Assembly: GCA_028343155.1 (NCBI GenBank)
Contig: JAOLXX010000010.1
Span: 1-64,000, forward strand
DNA from: Polaribacter sp.
GTDB taxonomy: Bacteria; Bacteroidota; Bacteroidia; Flavobacteriales; Flavobacteriaceae
Direction: 5' to 3'
DNA: 64,000 nucleotides
Shown here: piece by piece, positions 1 to 9,188 of the stretch
Layout of the letters: the number at the start of each line of letters is the position of its first letter
Numbering within the stretch: the first letter of the stretch is position 1
The notes under the pieces: generated by a model
Seen by the model: the letters and a program-made list of their open reading frames with translations, nothing else
The model's database searches: none
What the model was told of the DNA's origin: nothing
Program-made: the position numbers and the translations under genes

Positions 1-1873
1 AAGCTTTTTTTTAAGAAAAACCCTACACCTTCTATTTTTGAATCTATGCAAAATGTAAACGGTGTTAGACCCCAACTAAATTGTAATGTGTGTAATACCG
101 GTGATATTCATATAAATGGACTAGAAGGTCCTTACACTTTTGTTTTAATTGATGGAATGCCTATTGTTAGTGGACTTTCTACCGTTTATGGATTAACAGG
201 AATTCCACAAGCTTTAATTGAAAGAGTAGAAATTGTTAAAGGACCAGCGTCTACTTTATATGGTTCTGAAGCTGTTGGTGGAATTATAAATATCATTACA
301 AAAAAACCATCAAATTCTCCTGCATTAGCAACTGATATTTTTGTTAGTTCTTGGGGTGAAGTCAATACTGATATTGGTTTGCGTTATAAACTATCAGAAA
401 AAACTCAAGGATTGTTAGGCATAAATTATTTCAATTATCAAAATAGAATCGATATTAATAAAGACGGTTTTACAGACTTAACGCTTCAAAATAGAATTTC
501 AATTTTTAACAAAGTAAATATAGAAAGAGAAAGCAACAAACTTTTTATAATTGCTGGTCGTTATGTTTATGAAGATCGTTGGGGCGGAGAATTAGATTGG
601 GAACGTAAATTTAGAGGAAGCGATATAAAATACGGAGAAAATATTTATACAAATCGATGGGAAACTTTTGGAACCTATGAATTGCCAACATCTGAAAACA
701 TTAATTTTCAATTTAGTGCAAATGGACATTACCAAGATTCTTTTTACGGAACAGATACTTATGATGCAGAGCAAATCATCGGTTTTGGACAATTTGTGTT
801 CAACAAACAAATTAATAAAAATCACGATTTACTATTAGGTCTTGCCTACAGATATACTTTTTATGATGACAATACGTTTGCTACTTTTAAAAACGATGGA
901 ATTACAAACAAACCTGCTATAAACCATTTACCCGGTATTTTTGTACAAGATGAAATTGCATTAAATACTCAGAATAAATTATTATTAGGCACAAGGTTAG
1001 ATTATAATAGTGTGCACGGAAGCATTTTTTCGCCAAGAATAAATTACAAATGGAATGCTTTAGATAATTCTGATATTATAAGAGTTAGTATTGGTAATGG
1101 CTTTAGAATTGCCAATATTTTTACAGAAGATCATGCTGCTTTAACAGGTGCAAGAGAAGTTGAATTTGAAGGCGAATTACAACCAGAAACTTCTTGGAAT
1201 GGGAACCTAAATTATATAAAGAAAATAAACATAGAGAACTCATTTATTACTATAGATGCAAGTGCCTTCTACACCTATTTTGATAATAGAATTTTACCCG
1301 ATTATGAAACTGATACTAGTAAAATTATTTACGCAAATTTAAATGGATTTTCAGTTTCTAAAGGGATTTCTTTAAACACAGATATTCTATTTACAAACGG
1401 ACTTTCTATAAACGCAGGTGCCACTTTGCAAGATGTTTCTATTACTGAAAACGGCTTAAAAAAAAGGCAGTTGCTCACAGAAAGTTTTAGCGGAGTTTGG
1501 TCTATTTCTTATAAATTTAACAGGAACTTTTCTATAGATTATACAGGAAATGTTTATGGCCAATGATACTTCCTATATTAGGAAAAAATGATACAAGAGC
1601 TGTAAATTCGCCTTGGTTTAGCATTCAAAATATACAATTAACAAAGAAATTCACCAATAGTTGGGGATTGTATGGAGGTTAAAAAACTTGTTAAATTTTA
1701 CGCCAGCTGTTAATAGTATTAATAGTTCCGATAATCCTTTTGATAAAAATATTGACGGAACTGATATTATTTTCACGAGAGAGAACGAACATAAAGCTTT
1801 TGACCCAAGTTACGTATTTGCCTCTAACCAAGGAATTAGATTATTTTTAGGTTTAAGATATACTATATTTTAA
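1..1873 (+). pseudogene. TonB-dependent outer-membrane receptor, 5'-truncated by the window edge and frameshifted
   Basis: The frame is open from base 1, so the true start lies outside the window. The first ~100 residues are a TonB plug domain (VLIDGMPI, ERVEIVKGPASTLYGSEAVGG, then IINIITKK), followed by alternating strands of an outer-membrane beta barrel. Frame 1 ends at TGA 1564-1566. The homologous barrel end continues in frame 3 from about 1563 to TAA 1680-1682, then in frame 2 from about 1680 to 1873, ending in the aromatic GLRYTIF typical of an outer-membrane C-terminus. Both breaks fit single-base deletions. The plug holds an unusual NCNVCNTG pair of cysteines. The substrate is unknown. 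Loss of the barrel end should abolish function, unless the breaks are sequencing errors. Confidence 0.85.
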
Positions 1874-1893
1874 TTTTTCGAGTTTTATTTAAA

Positions 1894-2376
1894 ATGATAA
1901 AAAAATACTCCTTCTTTATATTTTCTCAGGAAGTCTTGCTACATTTTAACATAATGAAAAAGCGTCTTTAAAAGTGCATACCTTTTCTGAAATCGAAGAA
2001 TTGCAGCATTATAATTCAAAACCTATTCTTATTTTTATTTATTCAGATTGGTGTAAAATCTGCTAAGGAATGCAAAAAACCAACTTAAAAAAAACGAGGT
2101 AATGCAACTTTTAAATGAAAATTTTTACTTTGTAAAATTAAATAGAGAAGAAAAAAAAGATATTCATTTTTTAGGAAAAAAGTTTATTTACATACCTACA
2201 GGAACAAATACTGGAATTCATAAATAGCAAATGAAATGGCCTCAAAAAAGAAAAGAATTGCATATCCCAACACTACAATTTTGAATTCAGAATTTGTAAT
2301 AGATGAACAATTAACTGGTTTTTATAATAGTAAAAAAATGACAACTATTTTAAATAAATATGTAAGCGTCCCTTAA
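1894..2376 (+). pseudogene. Secreted thioredoxin-fold protein, decayed
   Basis: A thioredoxin-like protein can be read only by changing frames. It starts with a hydrophobic leader at ATG 1894, continues with HTFSEIEELQ and IFIYSDWCKIC (a WCxxC active site at 2049-2063), then NENFYFVKLN, and ends with ILNSEFVIDEQLTGF. Visible lesions are a frame change in the leader, TAA at 1947-1949, TAA at 2064-2066 directly after the CxxC, a shortened A-run at 2087-2094, and a one-base loss near 2224. Two stops plus several frame changes argue for a real pseudogene. It lies 20 bases after the decayed receptor in the same direction, so the two probably formed one uptake operon that has been lost. Confidence 0.8.
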
Positions 2377-2386
2377 TTCAAAGTTA

Positions 2387-2394
2387 TATATTTG
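2387..2394 (+). promoter_or_regulatory. Candidate -7 element (TATATTTG) for mfd
   Basis: TATATTTG matches the Bacteroidota -7 consensus TAnnTTTG and lies 18 bases before the TTG start of mfd. No TTG -33 element is seen at the usual distance, so support is moderate. Confidence 0.45.
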
Positions 2395-2412
2395 TATTAA
2401 AACAGTAGACCG

Positions 2413-5400
2413 TTGAGTACCCAAAACATTGTAAATCAATATCAAAAATCTGCCAATGTTTCGCAGATAACGAATCAACTTCAACAAGAGAAAAACCATT
2501 TTCGGATTACGAATTTGGTGGGTTCTTCATTGTCTTTTGTTATTTCAGAAACTTTTAAAAAAGCTGACAAGCCCTTTCTTTTAATTTTTAATGACAAAGA
2601 AGAAGCTGCCTATTATTTAAACGATTTAGAACAATTATTAGGAGAAAAAAATGTGCTTTTTTATCCAGGTTCTTACAGAAGGCCTTACCAAATTGAAGAA
2701 ACCGACAACGCCAATGTTCTGTTGCGTTCTGAAGTTTTAAATAGAATTAATTCTCGTAAAAAACCGGCTGTAATTGTAACCTATCCAACGGCATTATTTG
2801 AAAAGGTAGTCACCAAAAAAGAACTGGAAAAAAACACCTTAAAAGTTAGTGTTGGTGAAAATTTATCACTCGATTTTGTAAACGAAGTTTTATTCGAATA
2901 CAAATTTAAACGCGTTGATTTTGTTTCGGAACCTGGCGATTTCTCCCTACGCGGAGGGATTATAGATGTGTTCTCTTTTTCTAATGATATGCCTTATCGA
3001 ATTGAGTTTTTTGGGGATGAAATAGAGAGCATTCGTTCTTTTGATATCGCAACACAACTTTCTAAAGAAAAGCTGAAAAAAGTTTCTATAATGCCAAATG
3101 TAGAAAATAAAACGCTGCAAGAAAAAAGAGAAAGTTTTCTAAAATACATTGACAACAAGACTGTAATTTTTTCAAAAAATATTGATTTATTAGCTGGGAA
3201 TTTAGATAAATTCTTCCAGAAAGCAGAAAAGGCTTTTGAATATTTATCTAAAGAAATTCAACAAGCAAACCCATCAGAATTATTTTGTGATGGAAACTTT
3301 ATAAAAAACCAATTACAAGATTTTACCTTGGTTGATTTTGACCCAAAGCGTCATTCTAAACCTGTTTCAGAATCAGATAAAAAGTTACTGATTCAGTCTA
3401 ATCATCAGGAAATCATAAATTTCAATACCATCCCACAAACTTCATTTAAAAAGCAATTCAATTTATTAATTGAGGATTTGAATGAACACCATAAAGCAGG
3501 TTTTACCAATTATATTTTCTGTGCAAATGACCAACAAGCAACTCGTTTTCATGATATTTTTGATGATGCTGAGCAAGAAGTTCATTATGAAACTGTTGTT
3601 TTTCCATTGTATCAAGGATTTGTAGATGTAGAAAACAAATTAGTGTGCTATACAGATCATCAGATTTTTGAACGCTATCATAAGTTTAGATTAAAAAATG
3701 GCTATGCAAAAAAACAAGCGATTACGATTCAGGAATTAAATAAACTTGAAATTGGCGATTATGTGACGCACATGGATCATGGAATTGGGAAATTTGGTGG
3801 TCTACAAAAAATTGATGTACAAGGTAAAAAACAAGAAGCCATCAAACTTGTTTATGGAGAACGGGATATTTTATATGTCAGTATTCATTCGTTGCACAAG
3901 ATTTCTAAATTCAATGGAAAAGACGGTAAAGCACCCAAAATATACAAATTAGGTTCTGGCGCTTGGAAAAAAATCAAACAAAAAACCAAAGCGAGAGTAA
4001 AGCACATTGCGTTTAATTTAATTCAATTATATGCAAAAAGAAAACTACAAAAAGGAATTGCCTTTGGTCCAGACACACACATTCAACATGAACTAGAAGG
4101 GAGTTTTATATATGAAGATACGCCAGATCAGTTTACGGCGACACAAGATGTAAAAAATGACATGGAAAAAGAACAACCCATGGACAGGTTGGTTTGTGGT
4201 GATGTTGGTTTTGGAAAAACAGAAGTTGCCATAAGAGCGGCTTTCAAGGCTGTTGACAATGGCAAACAGGTTGCCATTTTAGTTCCAACAACGATTCTTG
4301 CTTTTCAACATTACAAAACATTTACAGAACGCTTAAAAGATTTCCCAATCCGAATTGATTACTTGAACCGTTTTAGAACAGCAAAACAAAAAACAACCGC
4401 TATTAATGGTGTAAATGATGGATCTGTAGATATTATTATTGGAACTCATCAATTGACAAATCAGCGTTTACAATTTAAAGATTTAGGTTTATTAATTATT
4501 GATGAAGAACAAAAATTTGGTGTCTCTGTAAAAGATAAATTAAAAACACTCAAAGAAAATGTTGATACGTTAACATTGACTGCAACTCCAATTCCTAGAA
4601 CATTACAGTTTAGTTTAATGGCAGCAAGAGATTTATCTGTGATAAAAACGCCTCCACCAAACAGACATCCAATAGAAAGTAATGTGATTCGTTTTTCCGA
4701 AGAAACAATTAGAGATGCTATTTCTTATGAAATTACTAGAGGAGGACAAATTTTCTTCATTCATAACAGAATAGAAAACATAAAAGAAGTTGCCGGTTTG
4801 ATTCAAAGATTGGTTCCAGATGCAAAAGTAGGCATCGGTCACGGACAAATGGAAGGTAAAAAACTAGAGGAATTAATGCTCAGTTTTATGAATAATGAAT
4901 TTGACGTATTGGTTTCTACTACCATTGTAGAAAGTGGATTAGATGTTCCAAATGCAAACACAATTTTCATTAATAATGCCAATAATTTCGGACTTTCAGA
5001 CTTGCACCAAATGCGTGGTAGAGTGGGGCGTTCTAACAAAAAAGCCTTCTGTTATTTTATCACACCTCCTTATCATATGATGACTGATGATGCTAGAAAA
5101 CGCATAGAAGCATTGGTCTTATTTTCTGATTTAGGCAGCGGAATTAATATTGCCATGAAAGATTTAGAAATTCGTGGAGCAGGTGATTTATTAGGCGGTG
5201 AACAAAGTGGGTTTATCAACGATATTGGGTTTGATACCTATCAAAAAATACTGCAAGAAACGATTGATGAATTGAAAGAAAATGAGTTTAAAGAATTGTA
5301 TCCAACAGATACTTCTAAACCAAAAGAGTTTGTAAAAGAAGTACAAATCGATACTGATTTTGAGATTTTATTTCCAGATGATTATATCAATTCCATTACA

Positions 5401-5790
5401 GAAAGATTGAGTTTGTATAACAAATTAGGGCTTTTAAAAACAGCAACAGAATTGCAAATATTTGAAACTGAAATTGTAGATCGATTTGGGAAAATACCTA
5501 ATGAAGTCAGTGATCTCCTAGATTCAGTTAGGATAAAATGGCTTGCAAAAGAATTAGGTTTAGAGAAAATTATTATAAAACAAAAAAGAATGATTGGGTA
5601 TTTTGTTGCCAATCAACAAAGTGAATTTTATCAAACTGAAGCGTTTTCTAGGCTGTTGAAGTATGTTCAGCACAATGGGAAAAGCTGTGTAATGAAGGAA
5701 AAAGAAACCAAAAACGGTTTGCGTTTATTAATTACTTTTATAAGAATTGATAGTGTAAAAACAGCCTTAAGTATTTTGAATAAAATTTAA
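2413..5790 (+). CDS. mfd: Transcription-repair coupling factor Mfd
   Basis: A DNA translocase that removes RNA polymerase stalled at lesions and recruits UvrA. The 1125 residues match the family length. Visible in order: UvrB-like N-terminal module (~1-400), RNA-polymerase-interacting region (~440-520, GDYVTHMDHGIGKF), superfamily 2 helicase with Walker A GDVGFGKTE (~596) and the DEEQ box (~696), motif VI region QMRGRVGRS, and the C-terminal TRCF domain. The start is TTG at 2413: no upstream in-frame ATG is available and the next internal one would remove much of the UvrB-like module. It converges on the MutS-like gene with only four bases between them. Confidence 0.97.
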   Translation: MSTQNIVNQYQKSANVSQITNQLQQEKNHFRITNLVGSSLSFVISETFKKADKPFLLIFNDKEEAAYYLNDLEQLLGEKNVLFYPGSYRRPYQIEETDNANVLLRSEVLNRINSRKKPAVIVTYPTALFEKVVTKKELEKNTLKVSVGENLSLDFVNEVLFEYKFKRVDFVSEPGDFSLRGGIIDVFSFSNDMPYRIEFFGDEIESIRSFDIATQLSKEKLKKVSIMPNVENKTLQEKRESFLKYIDNKTVIFSKNIDLLAGNLDKFFQKAEKAFEYLSKEIQQANPSELFCDGNFIKNQLQDFTLVDFDPKRHSKPVSESDKKLLIQSNHQEIINFNTIPQTSFKKQFNLLIEDLNEHHKAGFTNYIFCANDQQATRFHDIFDDAEQEVHYETVVFPLYQGFVDVENKLVCYTDHQIFERYHKFRLKNGYAKKQAITIQELNKLEIGDYVTHMDHGIGKFGGLQKIDVQGKKQEAIKLVYGERDILYVSIHSLHKISKFNGKDGKAPKIYKLGSGAWKKIKQKTKARVKHIAFNLIQLYAKRKLQKGIAFGPDTHIQHELEGSFIYEDTPDQFTATQDVKNDMEKEQPMDRLVCGDVGFGKTEVAIRAAFKAVDNGKQVAILVPTTILAFQHYKTFTERLKDFPIRIDYLNRFRTAKQKTTAINGVNDGSVDIIIGTHQLTNQRLQFKDLGLLIIDEEQKFGVSVKDKLKTLKENVDTLTLTATPIPRTLQFSLMAARDLSVIKTPPPNRHPIESNVIRFSEETIRDAISYEITRGGQIFFIHNRIENIKEVAGLIQRLVPDAKVGIGHGQMEGKKLEELMLSFMNNEFDVLVSTTIVESGLDVPNANTIFINNANNFGLSDLHQMRGRVGRSNKKAFCYFITPPYHMMTDDARKRIEALVLFSDLGSGINIAMKDLEIRGAGDLLGGEQSGFINDIGFDTYQKILQETIDELKENEFKELYPTDTSKPKEFVKEVQIDTDFEILFPDDYINSITERLSLYNKLGLLKTATELQIFETEIVDRFGKIPNEVSDLLDSVRIKWLAKELGLEKIIIKQKRMIGYFVANQQSEFYQTEAFSRLLKYVQHNGKSCVMKEKETKNGLRLLITFIRIDSVKTALSILNKI

Positions 5791-5794
5791 AACG

Positions 5795-7564
5795 CTAAAC
5801 AATTTCCATTTTTTTCAACAAAAAAGAAGCGTTCATATTTTTACAAATTCCGTTTTTTAAAGTGTAATCGAAATGCAATTCGTTGTTACTTATTTCTGCA
5901 TCAAAATAATAGTTTTTAATATTCGAAAACTCATTTTCTAAATCACACAAACTCACGTCATGGGTTGCAACAATTCCTGTAGATTTGTATTTTATCAACT
6001 TTTCTATAAATTTCTTGGATCCAATAGCCTTATCTTTACTATTGGTTCCTTTCAAAATTTCATCTAAAATGATAAAATAATCGTTGTTTTCAATTTCGTC
6101 AACAATCAACTTTAACCGCTTTAATTCTGAATAAAAATAGGATTCATCTTTCGTTAAAGAATCTGTCGTTCGCATACTTGTAATCAACTTAATTGGCGAA
6201 TATTTAAAGCTTTCCGCACAAACAGGTAAACCACAATTTGCCATCAAAATAGACAAAGAAATGGTTCTTAAAAAAGTACTTTTACCAGCCATATTTGCAC
6301 CTGTAACAATAAAAAATTGTTCTTTATTAATAGTAAAATCATTATCAATTCTTTTGTCAATATTTAATAAGGGATGCCCTAAATTGGTTGACTTTATAAT
6401 TCCTTTTTCTGCTGTAATCTCTGGAAAAATAAACTTCGTATGATTAAAATGAAAGTTCGCCAATGAATTTTGAGCATCAAAAAAAGCGACGACTTCAAAC
6501 CATTTATCAACGGTGTGTTTATAATTAGAAATCCACTTTTCTGCTTTATAAGCATTGTAAATTTCTGATAAGAAAAGACCATTACCCAAAAAAGCGATTA
6601 GGATATTATTTCGTTGATCAAATCGGTCTAAAATTTTAGAAAACTCTTTAAAAATTGTGGAAGCTTTTTTGGTTTCTGATTTTATAATTGTTTGCTTTTC
6701 TTGTAAAATTTTTGACAAAAATTCTTCTCCTTCAATTTCATTTAGCAAAACATGATATTGTCTAAAAGTTTCTCTTACTTTATCTGTTTGTGAATATAAA
6801 CTACTGGTCTTTTTCAATAAACTCCCTGAGATAAAAAGACCTATAAAGAAGCAAATTAACACCGATGAAAACGGAAAAATCCCAAGAGAAACCAATACAA
6901 TTAGAACCAATGAAAAGGTAGAAAAAACAAGCTGTATTATCTTTATAAACTTAGGTAAAACAGGTTTGTAATTCTGAATCCAACCCACAATAAAATCAGC
7001 AGTATCTTTTGTGGTAACCAAACTTGCTAAAGCAGAAAAATGCTGTCTCCATCTTACTTTTTTAGACAATTCTTTGATAGTATTCTGTTTGGCTACGATT
7101 CCTTGCGTTTTATTTTCTGTCAGCACCTTTGAAAGGAAGGTTTTTCCTTCATTAGTAACCGTCCTATTTGTATATTGAAAAAAAGAACCTACGCCAAATA
7201 AATCAATATCATTACTATAATAATGTGAAGAATTTACAAATTCATTTCCTGTATTTAAGTCATGAAAAGCACCATTTAAAACTTCAATTTCTATTTTATT
7301 AATATCAATTTTAGCATTTACAAGCGCTCTTTTTCTTTGTAAATTAACGTGTTGTACAACTAAAAAGCTAAAGAATAAAATACCCAAAAAGGCGATGATA
7401 AAAACAGCGGGATAACTGCCAAACATTATATAAATTAAAAAACAAGTGGTTAAAAAAACAGTAAATCTAAGAATACTCAAATTGAAAGATTTACTTTTTA
7501 ATAGGGCAGCATCTTTTTCGAATACTATTTTTTCTTGACGATAAAAATCGAAGGGTTTTTTCAT
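5795..7564 (-). CDS. Membrane-associated MutS-family ATPase
   Basis: A 589-residue MutS-like protein. It lacks the mismatch-recognition domain of MutS and instead begins with two hydrophobic segments (~30-70), with another pair at ~215-250, suggesting membrane anchoring. The C-terminal part is a MutS domain V ATPase: Walker A TGANMAGKSTF (~425), Walker B FIILDEILKGT (~508), then a conserved ATHD. The family is common in Bacteroidota but its role is unknown, so post-replicative mismatch repair should not be assumed. The ThiF-like gene ends 7 bases upstream on the same strand, so the two probably share a transcript. Confidence 0.85.
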   Translation of the reverse strand: MKKPFDFYRQEKIVFEKDAALLKSKSFNLSILRFTVFLTTCFLIYIMFGSYPAVFIIAFLGILFFSFLVVQHVNLQRKRALVNAKIDINKIEIEVLNGAFHDLNTGNEFVNSSHYYSNDIDLFGVGSFFQYTNRTVTNEGKTFLSKVLTENKTQGIVAKQNTIKELSKKVRWRQHFSALASLVTTKDTADFIVGWIQNYKPVLPKFIKIIQLVFSTFSLVLIVLVSLGIFPFSSVLICFFIGLFISGSLLKKTSSLYSQTDKVRETFRQYHVLLNEIEGEEFLSKILQEKQTIIKSETKKASTIFKEFSKILDRFDQRNNILIAFLGNGLFLSEIYNAYKAEKWISNYKHTVDKWFEVVAFFDAQNSLANFHFNHTKFIFPEITAEKGIIKSTNLGHPLLNIDKRIDNDFTINKEQFFIVTGANMAGKSTFLRTISLSILMANCGLPVCAESFKYSPIKLITSMRTTDSLTKDESYFYSELKRLKLIVDEIENNDYFIILDEILKGTNSKDKAIGSKKFIEKLIKYKSTGIVATHDVSLCDLENEFSNIKNYYFDAEISNNELHFDYTLKNGICKNMNASFLLKKMEIV

Positions 7565-7571
7565 TTAAATA

Positions 7572-8666
7572 TTATTTTATATAACCAGAGATTCCTCCAG
7601 ACAAACTGAAAACATGTAATGCTGTATACTTTTCTTTCAACATTTCTGCTGCTTTATAACTGTTAAAACCTCGTTGACAAACCATAACATAGGTTTTGTT
7701 AAAATCGACTTCAATCCTATTCACATCAAATTCTTCAATCGATATTGTTTTATTAACTTCAAAAGGCAATTCTAAGTTTGCTAAAACGGCTATTATTTCT
7801 AAATTTCTAGACGTTGTTCTATGTGACAAAAGTTCTTTTAATTCTTCTGAAGATATTTCTAAATCGGAGTTTTGAGTCGTACAAAATTTATCAAAATAAG
7901 TTTCAATTTTAAAGATTTTTGTTATTTCATCTTTTAAAACTGTTGGTTTCAATTGCATCTTCAATGATGTATTTTGAAGTGAATTATAAATCAGTAATTC
8001 ATTTTCCAGTGGTTTTCCAATTCCTGTTATCAATTTTAAAACTTCATTTACCTGTTGCATTGCAATTAAACCTACAATAGAATTCAAAGTTCCTGCTGCT
8101 TCACAATTTGGAATATCGGTTGCCATTTCAGGAAAAGCATCTCTTAAATTTGCAGAATAACTTCCGTCTTTTTGCAAGACATTATACGTGGAGACATAGC
8201 CATCAAACTTATACAAAGATCCATAGACCAAGGTTTTTTTTTTTATAACACAAGCATCATTTAACAAGTACTTTGTTGGTAAAGAGTCTGTCCCATCTAA
8301 CACAATATCAAACTCAGAGATGATTTCAAAAATATTTTCTTTGGTGACTGGTTTATTTGTATAACTGACCTCAGAATAAGGGGCTCTTTTTTGAATAAAT
8401 TTTGATAAAACGGCTGCTTTCGATTTGCCGATATCGTCCAAAGTATAAAAAACCTGTCTATGTAAATTGGAAATATCAACAGTATCAAAATCTACTAAGT
8501 GAATTTTTCCAACTCCACTCGCAGCTAAGTATACTCCAATAGGACTTCCTAAGCCTCCACAACCAATAACCAAAACAGCAGCATCTTGTAGTTTTTGCTG
8601 CCCAACTTCCCCTATTTCTGGCAAGGTAATTTGGCGTTTAAAAAGTTGTTTTTTTACTAATTTCAT
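7572..8666 (-). CDS. ThiF/MoeB/HesA-type adenylyltransferase with rhodanese domain
   Basis: An E1-like enzyme that adenylates the C-terminus of a ubiquitin-like sulfur carrier (ThiS or MoaD type). The nucleotide-binding loop GCGGLGSPIG is near residue 35, followed by LVDFDTVDISNLHRQ and the conserved DGTDSLPTKYLLND region. The C-terminal ~95 residues are a rhodanese domain with a catalytic-type cysteine in CQRGFNS. I place the start at ATG 8666 (MKLVKKQLFKRQ, 364 aa), because the frame extends only three codons further to a TTG. No thiamin or molybdopterin gene lies nearby, so the partner carrier is unknown. Activation plus sulfur transfer in one chain resembles MoeBR/MOCS3-type proteins. Confidence 0.88.
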   Translation of the reverse strand: MKLVKKQLFKRQITLPEIGEVGQQKLQDAAVLVIGCGGLGSPIGVYLAASGVGKIHLVDFDTVDISNLHRQVFYTLDDIGKSKAAVLSKFIQKRAPYSEVSYTNKPVTKENIFEIISEFDIVLDGTDSLPTKYLLNDACVIKKKTLVYGSLYKFDGYVSTYNVLQKDGSYSANLRDAFPEMATDIPNCEAAGTLNSIVGLIAMQQVNEVLKLITGIGKPLENELLIYNSLQNTSLKMQLKPTVLKDEITKIFKIETYFDKFCTTQNSDLEISSEELKELLSHRTTSRNLEIIAVLANLELPFEVNKTISIEEFDVNRIEVDFNKTYVMVCQRGFNSYKAAEMLKEKYTALHVFSLSGGISGYIK

Positions 8667-8822
8667 AGTGTACAAGATAGTTAATTAAAAAAGTCATTAC
8701 AAATGCTGTATAAATTTTTATTGTAACTAATTTTTAATTTTTCATACTGCATTGTGTCAAAATATTGGGAGAGCCCTCATTAATGTATCGCTCAAGAGGA
8801 TCCAATAAATTAAAAATTAATA

Positions 8823-9080
8823 TTATCTATATTTTAATTTCATGGCCACTAAAAATAAGGTAGAAATGATAGTAACAGAATTCGCTAAAATCATTGGCAA
8901 GCTTCTTAAATGAATCCCGTAGATTAACCACAAAACGACTCCAAACAAAAAGGAAATATACATTGACAAAGAAAGCCCAGAAGTATCTTTTGTTTTATAG
9001 GTTTTAAAAACTTGAGGCAAAAAGGCAGCTGTCGTAATAATTGCGGCAAATAAACCTATAATTTCATAAAAATCAATCAC
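8823..9080 (-). CDS. SemiSWEET-type sugar transporter
   Basis: 85 residues forming three predicted membrane helices with the PQ-loop signature FLPQVFKTYKTKDTSGLS. That is a single MtN3 triple-helix bundle which functions as a dimer to move sugars across the inner membrane. The length matches bacterial SemiSWEETs. It stands alone, between the ThiF-like gene and leuS on the same strand. Confidence 0.88.
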   Translation of the reverse strand: MIDFYEIIGLFAAIITTAAFLPQVFKTYKTKDTSGLSLSMYISFLFGVVLWLIYGIHLRSLPMILANSVTIISTLFLVAMKLKYR

Positions 9081-9188
9081 TCTTTTCTATTTTTTTTTAA
9101 GCATTCATCTGTCCTCTCAATTGGTCATTGATCGATGTAAATAGTCACTTTTTCTAAATTCCTCTTTTTTAAAAAAATGACGGTGTCT

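Noticed and set aside
1555..1690. Programmed frameshifting in the TonB receptor
   Set aside because: Two separate breaks without slippery heptamers or a downstream structure; single-base deletions are simpler.
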